Shown here in pieces: positions 1-6,886 of a stretch of 32,646 bases of DNA; the stretch's first letter is position 1, and each line of letters starts with the position of its first letter. Origin of the DNA: Myxococcales bacterium (GTDB lineage: Bacteria; Myxococcota_A; Polyangia; Polyangiales; Houyiibacteriaceae). Made by a program: the position numbers and the translations under genes. The stretch covers positions 1-32,646 of the forward strand of contig JAAYBZ010000063.1 in NCBI GenBank assembly GCA_012744445.1, given 5' to 3'. The notes under the pieces are model-generated. The model was given only the letters and a program-made list of their open reading frames with translations, was not told the DNA's origin and did not search any database.

Positions 1-409
1 CGGGGGCCGCCTCGTCGGCCGGCGCAGCCTCTTCGTCGGCGGCCTCGTCGTCCACGGGGAGCGAGGGCGCGAACTCGGGGGTGTTCAGCTCGAGGACCGG
101 CGCCTCGTCGGCGCCCTCGATGCTGGCCGGCGCTTCCTTGCCCTCGCGGATGCGCGACTCGACGCGCTCGAGGGCGGCCGCGTCGCGCGAGCTGATGTAC
201 GCGAGCACGACCGAGAGGAGCATGAAGAGCGCGGCGCTGACGCTGGTGAGCCGCGTGAGGATGTTGGAGCCGCCGCCGCCGCCGAAGACCTGCTGCCCCA
301 TGCCGCCGCCGATGCCGCCGAGCCCGCCGCCTCGCCCCGACTGGAGCAGGATCACGAAGATCAGGAAGAAGCAGACGAAGACGTAGACGACGGTGAGTAA
401 GGTGGTCAT
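1..409 (-). CDS. secG: Preprotein translocase subunit SecG (3' end cut by window edge)
   Basis: SecG is the small inner-membrane subunit of the SecYEG channel. The protein opens with a hydrophobic helix (about residues 2-22), then a Gly-rich cytoplasmic loop containing SGRGGGLGG and a GQQVFGGGGG stretch, then LTRLTS and a second hydrophobic helix (about 55-70). This two-helix layout with a Gly-rich loop is the SecG pattern. After the second helix the chain continues for at least 60 residues as an acidic, Ala/Glu-rich tail that is still open at position 1; ordinary SecG is about 75-110 residues in total. The ATG at 409 lies 7 bp after the tpiA stop, so it is the last visible gene of the gap-pgk-tpiA-secG operon, an order seen in many bacteria. 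Identification is firm; the extent of the tail is unknown. Confidence 0.9.
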   Translation of the reverse strand, partial: MTTLLTVVYVFVCFFLIFVILLQSGRGGGLGGIGGGMGQQVFGGGGGSNILTRLTSVSAALFMLLSVVLAYISSRDAAALERVESRIREGKEAPASIEGADEAPVLELNTPEFAPSLPVDDEAADEEAAPADEAAP

Positions 410-416
410 GAGCGGC

Positions 417-1156
417 TCAGTGCTTGGCGGCCCGAATGATGGGCAAGAACGACTCGGTCTTCAAGGAGGCGCCTCCGACGAGCGCCCCGTCGACGTCGGG
501 TCGACCGAGGAGGGCCGCGGCATTGTCGGCCTTGACCGACCCCCCATAGAGGATGCGCACTTTGTCCCGAAACGCCGCGGAAAGCGAGCCCCGAATCGCC
601 GCGTGCATGGCCTGGGCGTCGTCGGGGCTGGCCGTGCGACCCGTGCCGATGGCCCAGACGGGCTCGTAGGCCACGAGGACGCGATCGAGATCGAGGCCCT
701 CGAGCCCCGCCTTCACCTGCGAGAGGACCACCTCTTCGGCGCGCCCGGCCTCGCGCTCCTCGAGCGTCTCGCCCACGCAGACGATGGGGACGAGCCCGCC
801 ACGCTGCGCGGCCTGCGCCTTCTTCTGCACGTCGGCGTCGCGCTCACCGAAGAGCTGACGACGCTCCGAGTGTCCCACGATGACGTACGTGCACCCCGCG
901 TCGACGAGGAAGGGCGCGCCCACCGCCCCGGTGAACGCCCCGCCATCCTCGAAGTGGACATCCTGGGCGGCGAGGGCGATCGACGACCCCTCGAGCGCCT
1001 CGCGGACGGCGTGGAGCGAGGTGTAGACCGGGGCGAGGACGACGTCGCACGAGGCGGGCTCGGCCACGAGCGCGGCGCGGAGCGAGGAGGCGAGCGCGCG
1101 CGCCTCCTCGGCGAGGAGGTTCATCTTGAAATTGCCAGCGACCACCGGTCGCCGGC

Positions 1157-1160
<4 letters not shown>
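417..1160 (-). CDS. tpiA: Triose-phosphate isomerase
   Basis: This cytoplasmic glycolytic enzyme interconverts dihydroxyacetone phosphate and glyceraldehyde 3-phosphate. At 247 residues it has the normal length for the family. The substrate-binding lysine sits in GNFKMN (Lys12; most relatives have GNWKMN), the electrophilic histidine in VIVGHSERR (His97) and the catalytic glutamate in AYEPVWAIGTG (Glu166). The phosphate-gripping LYGGSVK and the DGALVGGASL end motif are also present. The ATG overlaps the pgk stop as ATGA, so translation is probably coupled to pgk. All catalytic residues are intact. Confidence 0.98.
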
Positions 1161-2335
<1,175 letters not shown>

Positions 2336-2341
2336 TTCTCC

Positions 2342-3355
2342 TCAGCTCTTCTGGGCGACGAAGCGCGCCACGTCGAGCAGCCGCGCCGCGTATCCCCACT
2401 CGTTGTCGTACCAGGCTTGCACTTCGACGAGGGTTCCGTCCACGACCTGCGTGAGCGGGGCGTCGAACACGGCCGAGTGCGTATCACCCACGAAGTCCAT
2501 CGACACCAGGGGACGCTCCTCGTACGCGAGGATGCGGGCGAGGCGACCCTCGGCGGCCTCGCGGAACGCCGCGTTGATGGTGGCGGCGTCGGTGCTCTTC
2601 TTGGGGACGACCGTGAGGCAGGTGAGGCTCACGTTGGGCGTGGGCACGCGGACGGCCATGCCGTCGAGCTTCCCCTTGAGGTGCGGGAAGACCTCGGTGA
2701 CCGCCGTGGCCGCGCCGCTCGAGGTGGGGACCATGGAGAGCGCCGCCGCGCGGCCCCGGCGCGCGTCCTGCGAGTGCGTCCCGTCGACGAGGTTCTGATC
2801 GCCCGTGTAGGAGTGGACCGTGACCATGTGGGCCCGCTCGATGCCGACGGTCTTGTCGAGCACGTCGATGAGGGGCGCGAGGCAGTTGGTCGTGCAGGAC
2901 GCGTTGGAGATGACGTTGTGCTTGGCCGGATCGTAGGCGTCCTCGTTGATCCCGAAGCAGAGGGTGACGTCGGAATTGATGCCGGGGGCGCTGAGCACGA
3001 CCTTGCGCGCCCCGGCCTCGAGGTGCTGCGCGGCCTTCTCGCGCTTGCGGAGCCGGCCGGTGCACTCGAGCACCACGTCGACCTCGAGCTCGGACCAAGG
3101 GAGCTTCGCCGGGTCGGGGTTGGAGAGCATCCGCACGCGCGAGTTGCCGACGATCATCACGTCGTCCTCGACCCGGACCTCGAAGCCGGCGCGGCGGTGG
3201 ATGCTGTCGAACTCGAGCAGGCGCGCGAGCGACTCGGGGGGCGCGAGATCGTTGACGGCGACGAGCTCGATGTCTCGCGCGCCGCTCGAGAAAAGCTGCC
3301 GGGCGACGCTCCGCCCGATGCGTCCGAATCCGTTGATGGCGATGCGCTTGGACAC
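2342..3355 (-). CDS. gap: Glyceraldehyde-3-phosphate dehydrogenase, type I
   Basis: This enzyme oxidises glyceraldehyde 3-phosphate to 1,3-bisphosphoglycerate with NAD. The 337-residue protein has the Rossmann motif NGFGRIGR at residues 8-15. An Asp follows Asn in AVNDLA near residue 36, which fits NAD rather than NADP preference. The catalytic cysteine lies in SNASCTTNCLAP (Cys154), its partner His181 in HSYTGDQ, and the family signature WYDNEWGYA near the end. The start is a GTG with GGAGG about 5 bases upstream. It is the first gene of the operon and follows a readable promoter. Confidence 0.98.
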   Translation of the reverse strand: MSKRIAINGFGRIGRSVARQLFSSGARDIELVAVNDLAPPESLARLLEFDSIHRRAGFEVRVEDDVMIVGNSRVRMLSNPDPAKLPWSELEVDVVLECTGRLRKREKAAQHLEAGARKVVLSAPGINSDVTLCFGINEDAYDPAKHNVISNASCTTNCLAPLIDVLDKTVGIERAHMVTVHSYTGDQNLVDGTHSQDARRGRAAALSMVPTSSGAATAVTEVFPHLKGKLDGMAVRVPTPNVSLTCLTVVPKKSTDAATINAAFREAAEGRLARILAYEERPLVSMDFVGDTHSAVFDAPLTQVVDGTLVEVQAWYDNEWGYAARLLDVARFVAQKS

Positions 3356-3402
3356 TTCGTCCTCCGTCGCGTTCGATCGCGCCGCTGTGCTGGAAGAGAA
3401 GT

Positions 3403-3431
3403 TATTTAGCGGCCGGATCCCTCAGGGTCAA
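3403..3431 (-). promoter_or_regulatory. Probable housekeeping promoter of gap-pgk-tpiA-secG
   Basis: On the minus strand a TTGACC -35 box (3431-3426) is followed after 17 bp by TAAATA (3408-3403). This TAAATAACT stretch is AT-rich in an otherwise GC-rich neighbourhood. Transcription would begin near 3396, giving a leader of about 40 bases that contains the GGAGG ribosome site of gap. The -10 is a weak match to TATAAT, so the call rests on the -35, the spacing and the position. Confidence 0.5.
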
Positions 3432-3514
3432 CGAAGAGCGATTGTCCCCCAAGAGGGTGCTCGACGTCGCTCGACGAGGAGGCTCGGGGCCCGAATCGGC
3501 CAAGAATCCAGGGT

Positions 3515-3550
3515 GAAAACGAAAAGAGCCCGCGGCGGGGCGGGCTCTTT
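3515..3550 (-). terminator. Intrinsic terminator of the 64-residue gene
   Basis: A perfect 11-bp stem (3523-3533 with 3540-3550) encloses a 6-base loop. Read on the minus strand, the stem ends in TTTT and is followed by CGTTTTC, a fair U-tract. It lies 27 bp after the stop of the small gene at 3577 and upstream of the gap promoter, so it separates the two transcription units. On the plus strand the tail is G-rich, so minus-strand use is much more likely. Confidence 0.85.
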
Positions 3551-3576
3551 GGCGGTCGCGGGGGCGGGACTTCGAC

Positions 3577-3771
3577 TCACTCGGCGGCTTCGGCCGAGAC
3601 CTGCGCGTCCTCGGTGACGAGCTCGAGGAGGGCGTTGGTGAAGACGACGATGTCGCCTCGCGAGTGCCCTTGCGACCGCAGCTCGCGGTAGAGCGACTTG
3701 GCGATGATGCGCAGCGCGCGCGCGTCGCCCGCCGGTAGCACGCTCTCCTGTTTACGGGCATCGATGGACAT
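3577..3771 (-). CDS. Small protein of unknown function under a sigma-54 type promoter
   Basis: I do not recognise this 64-residue protein. It starts MSIDARKQ and has an amphipathic helix around AKSLYRELRSQGHSRGDIV and a second helix FTNALLELVTEDA, ending in an acidic Ala/Glu tail. There is no signal peptide or membrane segment, so it is probably a small cytoplasmic helical protein, possibly a regulator or adaptor. An ATG ten codons upstream (3801) is in frame, but 3771 is preferred: AGGGAG lies about 11 bases before it, and the sigma-54 promoter places the transcript start near 3797, downstream of the longer start. A strong terminator follows, so the gene is a single-gene unit with its own promoter and terminator. 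Confidence 0.75.
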   Translation of the reverse strand: MSIDARKQESVLPAGDARALRIIAKSLYRELRSQGHSRGDIVVFTNALLELVTEDAQVSAEAAE

Positions 3772-3807
3772 TCCGGTTCCTACTCCCTGGGGTCGGCCCA
3801 TGTGGAA

Positions 3808-3823
3808 AGCAAGCTTCGGGCCA
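3808..3823 (-). promoter_or_regulatory. Sigma-54 (RpoN) -24/-12 promoter
   Basis: The minus strand reads TGGCCCGAAGCTTGCT. The RpoN consensus is TGGCACR-N4-TTGCW, so only one position (A to C) differs, and the invariant GG and GC are correctly spaced. The predicted start near 3797 gives a leader of about 26 bases to the ATG at 3771, with an AGGGAG ribosome site inside it. Such promoters require a bacterial enhancer-binding protein; none is encoded in this window. Confidence 0.8.
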
Positions 3824-3950
3824 GCGCGTGGGAGAAGGCAGAAGAGGGCGTCCCGAGCGGGCGGTCCGTCGATTTTCCGAGGATTTCCGTGAGTCGACCG
3901 TTGGATATGGAGCTTCGACGGTCACCCTTCCTCGTCATCCGTCCAGTTGG

Positions 3951-4002
3951 GTGCGAAGCGAACACCGCGGTGCGAGCCCCAGTGCGAAAGAGATTACGCA
4001 CC
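3951..4002. promoter_or_regulatory. Candidate enhancer-binding site cluster upstream of the sigma-54 promoter
   Basis: Three copies of GTGCGA occur at 3951, 3970 and 3982, a related inverted copy (ACGCAC) lies near 3996, and a 10-bp palindrome CACCGCGGTG spans 3963-3972. They lie about 130-180 bp upstream of the sigma-54 promoter, the usual distance for an activator site. This is inferred from position and repetition only. Confidence 0.3.
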
Positions 4003-4019
4003 GGCGCGTGCCGCACGTC

Positions 4020-4349
4020 TCAGCCCTGGTTGGACTGCAGGGCCTGCCGGACGGCGCTGGTGCTCTTGTCGACGACCTTGGTGAGGAGCTCGATCTCGCG
4101 CGCGGACCGGTAGACCGCCGCTTGGAGCGCGATGAGGTGGGTCGGATCGTCCTTCCGGCTCCTCATGCTGGCCACGAGGCTGCGTTCGAGGACGCGCTCC
4201 CCTTCGGCGACGCGCCCGAGGGTCTCGGCGAAGACCTCTCGGAACGAACGGCCGACGCCGGTGGGCGCCGAAGGGGGGGAGGCGCTGGAGGGGACGAGGT
4301 GCAGGGCTTGGGACGTGGGGAAGGGCGAGACGGAATTCGAGATGCGCAT
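4020..4349 (-). CDS. Protein resembling a type III secretion inner-rod (YscI/HrpB-like) or FliE-like rod subunit
   Basis: This 109-residue protein has a Ser/Pro-rich disordered N-terminus (about 1-33) followed by long helices. The C-terminal part, with HLIALQAAVYRSAREIELLTK and then VVDKSTSAVRQALQ ending NQG, follows the pattern of YscI/HrpB/EscI inner-rod proteins: a Leu-x-x-Gln stretch, an Ala/Val-Glu-Leu-x-x-Lys core, then Lys-x-x-x-x-Val and a terminal Gln. FliE, a related rod-like subunit, is the main alternative. There is no signal peptide, as expected for a type III substrate. The ATG lies 7 bp after the stop of the sigma-factor gene, so they form an operon. No other secretion-apparatus gene is in the window. 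The family call is from pattern memory, not a search. Confidence 0.6.
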   Translation of the reverse strand: MRISNSVSPFPTSQALHLVPSSASPPSAPTGVGRSFREVFAETLGRVAEGERVLERSLVASMRSRKDDPTHLIALQAAVYRSAREIELLTKVVDKSTSAVRQALQSNQG

Positions 4350-4356
4350 GACGGGC

Positions 4357-5049
4357 TCATCGGCCGGCGAGCGCGGGAGTTTCGCCCTCGACGAGCGCCG
4401 CCCGCAGCCGATCGAGCGCGCGCGTGTAGATGCGGCTCGCCCACGACTTGGAGATGCCGAGCTTCTTCGCCGTCTGGTCGAAGGGGATCCCCTCGAAGTA
4501 GTAGCCGACGATGAGCGCGCGCTCGCGCTCGTCGAGGATCTCGAGGGCGTCGTGGAGCCTCCGCTTGGACTCGGCGTGGAGAAACGACTCCTCGGGGCTC
4601 GGCCCCTCGTCGACCGCCTCGCTGCCCTTGTGCTCGCTCGCGTGGGCGAGGACGAAGCTCGTGGTGAGCCGGGCGAGGGCCGTGTCGATCGACTTCACCG
4701 TCTGGTCGAGGGAGGCGCCGCCTCGCTCGCGCGGAGCGTAGGCCACGTCCTCGGTGATGCGATCGGCGGCCTCGGCGGCCTTGAGGCGCGCGTGGGCTCG
4801 GCGACTGAGCCGCGACATCTCGCGCACGCCGTCGATGACCGCCCCGCGCACGCGATAGCTCGCGAAGGTGCGGAAGAGGACGCCGCGCGAGGGGTCGAAG
4901 CGCTTCTTGGCTTCGACGAGGCCTTGAAAGGCATAGGCCATCAGGTCGGGCGTCTCGGAGGCCGGGAGCATGAGCTCGCGGACGACGCGGTGGACGATGG
5001 ACTCCACCATGCTCCGATGCTCTTCGATGAACGAGTCTTCCGGTTGCAC
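4357..5049 (-). CDS. FliA/WhiG-type alternative sigma factor (sigma-28 class)
   Basis: This 230-residue RNA polymerase sigma factor lacks region 1.1. Region 2 covers about residues 10-80, with DLMAYAFQGLVEAKKRFDP and the core/-10 motif FRTFASYRVRGAVIDGVRE, close to the FliA form FKTYASWRIRGAMLDELR. Region 3 is around 80-130. Region 4 is at about 168-220, with DERERALIVGYYFEGI and the helix-turn-helix AKKLGISKSWASRIYTRAL. The start is GTG with a GAGGGG ribosome site about 5 bases ahead. FliA normally drives late flagellar or secretion genes; here the gene directly downstream resembles a secretion rod subunit. No anti-sigma factor (FlgM-like) gene is visible nearby. Confidence 0.85.
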   Translation of the reverse strand: MQPEDSFIEEHRSMVESIVHRVVRELMLPASETPDLMAYAFQGLVEAKKRFDPSRGVLFRTFASYRVRGAVIDGVREMSRLSRRAHARLKAAEAADRITEDVAYAPRERGGASLDQTVKSIDTALARLTTSFVLAHASEHKGSEAVDEGPSPEESFLHAESKRRLHDALEILDERERALIVGYYFEGIPFDQTAKKLGISKSWASRIYTRALDRLRAALVEGETPALAGR

Positions 5050-5076
5050 GCGATCCCCTCGATGGCGAGCCCACAG

Positions 5077-5104
5077 CGATTAGTACGGAATTGTGGGCGG
5101 TCAA
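5077..5104 (-). promoter_or_regulatory. Possible promoter of the sigma-factor operon
   Basis: On the minus strand TTGACC (5104-5099) is followed after 16 bp by TAATCG (5082-5077), placing a start about 20-25 bases before the GTG at 5049. The -35 is identical to those before gap and the menaquinone operon. The -10 matches poorly, so confidence is low. Confidence 0.35.
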
Positions 5105-5238
5105 GCGCCGAACACTGTCGGGCGACGCGCGCGGAGGTTTCGTCGCGGTCGCGAATTTCCAAGTCTCACGCGCGAGGGCGACCGAATGATCACGCGCGAC
5201 TTTTCAAGGAGGCCCTAGGCGAGTACAAGCGCGTGACG

Positions 5239-5856
5239 ATGTCCGTGAGGCGGCCCATCACCGATCGTCCGAGCGTCGCGCGCGCCGACCGAAAAGAGCG
5301 CGAGCGATTCCGCGCCATGGCGGTGAAGGCGGGCGATTGTCCGTCGACGGCCGACGCCTTCGCCTTCGCGTACCAGAGCCTCGGCGCGCAGGATCGCCTC
5401 CGCATGGCGCGCGCCGTGGCGCGCGATCTCCGCGGCTCCGGCGACGATCCCGGCCCTGCGCTCGCGATCTTCCTCGCCGTCGAGGAGGAGCCCGCGATCG
5501 TGGCCGAGCTCGTGACGATGCTCGGCCGGCTCGACGAAGGCGCGGCGCGGACGCGGGCGCGCGCGAGCTTCTTCGGCGGCAGCCCGCCTTCCGGCATCCT
5601 CCTCGGCCTCCCCAAGCACGGCGAGTGGGTCGCGCTCTTCATCGAAGACGCCGAGGTGCCCGAGGTGAGCCTGCTCCGCGCGCCGACCTACGACGAGCTC
5701 GAGCTCCGCGCCGCGTCGATCGTCGGCCGCGCCGCGCGCCGCGTGCGGCCCGACGAGGCCGCCGACGCCGCCGCGCCTCGACTCTTGCAACATCGCCGCG
5801 CGCGGGGAAGCTTGCCCCCGGGCGCGCGGGAATTCGCCGAGATCTTCTCGGTCTGA
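5239..5856 (+). CDS. Protein of unknown function
   Basis: I do not recognise this 205-residue protein. It begins MSVRRPITDRPS with a basic N-terminal third (ADRKERERFR), then a mixed alpha/beta region with LRMARAVARDL, LAIFLAVEEEPAIVAELVTML and SGILLGLPKHGEWVALFIED, and ends ...REFAEIFSV. No signal peptide or membrane helix is evident. The ATG at 5239 is chosen because it opens the plausible protein sequence; a GTG two codons upstream is also possible. An AAGGAGG at 5206-5212 is 20-26 bases from either start, too far to be ideal. It is transcribed divergently from the sigma factor and lies 31 bp before thrB. The long minus-strand reading frames across it look like codon-bias shadows. Confidence 0.65.
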   Translation: MSVRRPITDRPSVARADRKERERFRAMAVKAGDCPSTADAFAFAYQSLGAQDRLRMARAVARDLRGSGDDPGPALAIFLAVEEEPAIVAELVTMLGRLDEGAARTRARASFFGGSPPSGILLGLPKHGEWVALFIEDAEVPEVSLLRAPTYDELELRAASIVGRAARRVRPDEAADAAAPRLLQHRRARGSLPPGAREFAEIFSV

Positions 5857-5887
5857 GCCTCCGCCGCCGCGTTCGAGGAAAAGCTTC

Positions 5888-6847
5888 GTGGCCGTCTACA
5901 CCTCCATCTCGCTCGCCGATGCCTCCCGCATCACCCAAGCGCACGGGCTCGGCGCCGCCACCGCGCTCATGCCCATCGCCGCCGGGAGCGTGAACACCAA
6001 CTACTTCGTGCACGGCCCCTTCGGGAAGCTCTTCCTCCGCGTCTACGAGGAGCAGGAGGCCCAGGGCGTCGAGTACGAGTGGGCGCTCCTCGATCACCTC
6101 GACGCGCGCGGCATCCCGCTCCCGCGTCGCGTCCGAGGCACCCAGCCCGGCGAGGTCCGCGTCGCCGGCAAGCCCACCGCGCTCTTCGAGGTCGTGGGTG
6201 GCGAGGAGCTCTGTTTCCGCCTCGTCGAGCCGCGTCACCTCGCCTCCGTGGGCGACGTCCTCGCCCGCATCCACCTCGCCGGCCGCGACTTTCCGTGGCG
6301 CCGCGCGGGCCGCTTCCAGCGCAAGAACATCGCCGAGCGCCTCGATGACGCCGCGCGCGCGAACCGCCCCGAGCTCGAAGCGCCCATCCATGAGCTCCGC
6401 GCGACGCTCGCGCGCCTCGAGGCCACGCCCGAGCGCCCGCTCCCCCGCGGCGTGATCCACGGCGATCTCTTCCGCGACAACGTGCGCTTCGAGGGCACCG
6501 AGATCGCGGCCGTGCTCGACTGGGAGAGCGCGAGCGACGGCGTCCTCCTCTACGACCTCGTCGTCGTCTTCCTCGCCTGGTGTTACGGCGACGACCTCGA
6601 CTTCGAGCGGGGAAGGGCGCTCTTCGACGCCTACCAGGCCGTGCGGCCGCTCGAGGCCGTGGAGTGGGAGGCGCTCTTCGACGTGGCCGTCGAGGCGGCC
6701 GTGCGCTTCAGCGCGACGCGCATCACCGACTTCCACCTCCGGGGCGACGACGGAAGCCGCGTGATGAAGGACTACCGCCGCTTCCTCGCGCGGCTCGCGG
6801 CGCTCGAGGCGCTCGGGCCCGAGGGGCTGCGGTCGAAGCTCGGCTGA
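5888..6847 (+). CDS. thrB: Homoserine kinase, APH-fold type
   Basis: This 319-residue protein matches the aminoglycoside-phosphotransferase-fold homoserine kinase (Pseudomonas-type ThrB), which makes O-phosphohomoserine for threonine synthesis. It starts MAVYTSISLADA; GSVNTNYFV corresponds to the nucleotide loop, followed by LFLRVYEE and the lid region. The catalytic loop is HGDLFRDN (191-198, with the catalytic Asp in HGD) and the metal-binding LDWESA is near 210-215. It differs from the GHMP-type ThrB of enteric bacteria. The start is GTG with GAGG about 9 bases upstream. Other small-molecule kinases share the fold, but the N-terminus is specific for homoserine kinase type II. Confidence 0.85.
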   Translation: MAVYTSISLADASRITQAHGLGAATALMPIAAGSVNTNYFVHGPFGKLFLRVYEEQEAQGVEYEWALLDHLDARGIPLPRRVRGTQPGEVRVAGKPTALFEVVGGEELCFRLVEPRHLASVGDVLARIHLAGRDFPWRRAGRFQRKNIAERLDDAARANRPELEAPIHELRATLARLEATPERPLPRGVIHGDLFRDNVRFEGTEIAAVLDWESASDGVLLYDLVVVFLAWCYGDDLDFERGRALFDAYQAVRPLEAVEWEALFDVAVEAAVRFSATRITDFHLRGDDGSRVMKDYRRFLARLAALEALGPEGLRSKLG

Positions 6848-6850
6848 GCC

Positions 6851-6879
6851 GCGGGGCAAGCCCTCTAGGGGCGCCCCGC
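6851..6879. terminator. GC-rich hairpin between convergent thrB and the S41 peptidase gene
   Basis: GCGGGGC (6851-6857) pairs with GCCCCGC (6873-6879), and a smaller CCCT/AGGG hairpin lies inside. There is no T-tract on either strand, so this is only a weak candidate for a shared terminator in the 39-bp convergent gap. Confidence 0.3.
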
Positions 6880-6886
6880 CGGCGGA

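Noticed and set aside
3772-3801. The longer start (ATG at 3801) of the 64-residue gene
   Set aside because: The sigma-54 promoter puts the transcript start near 3797, downstream of that codon.
4007-4017. The small perfect dyad CGTGC-C-GCACG just after the rod-like gene as a terminator
   Set aside because: The stem is only 5 bp with a one-base centre and no T-tract follows on the minus strand.
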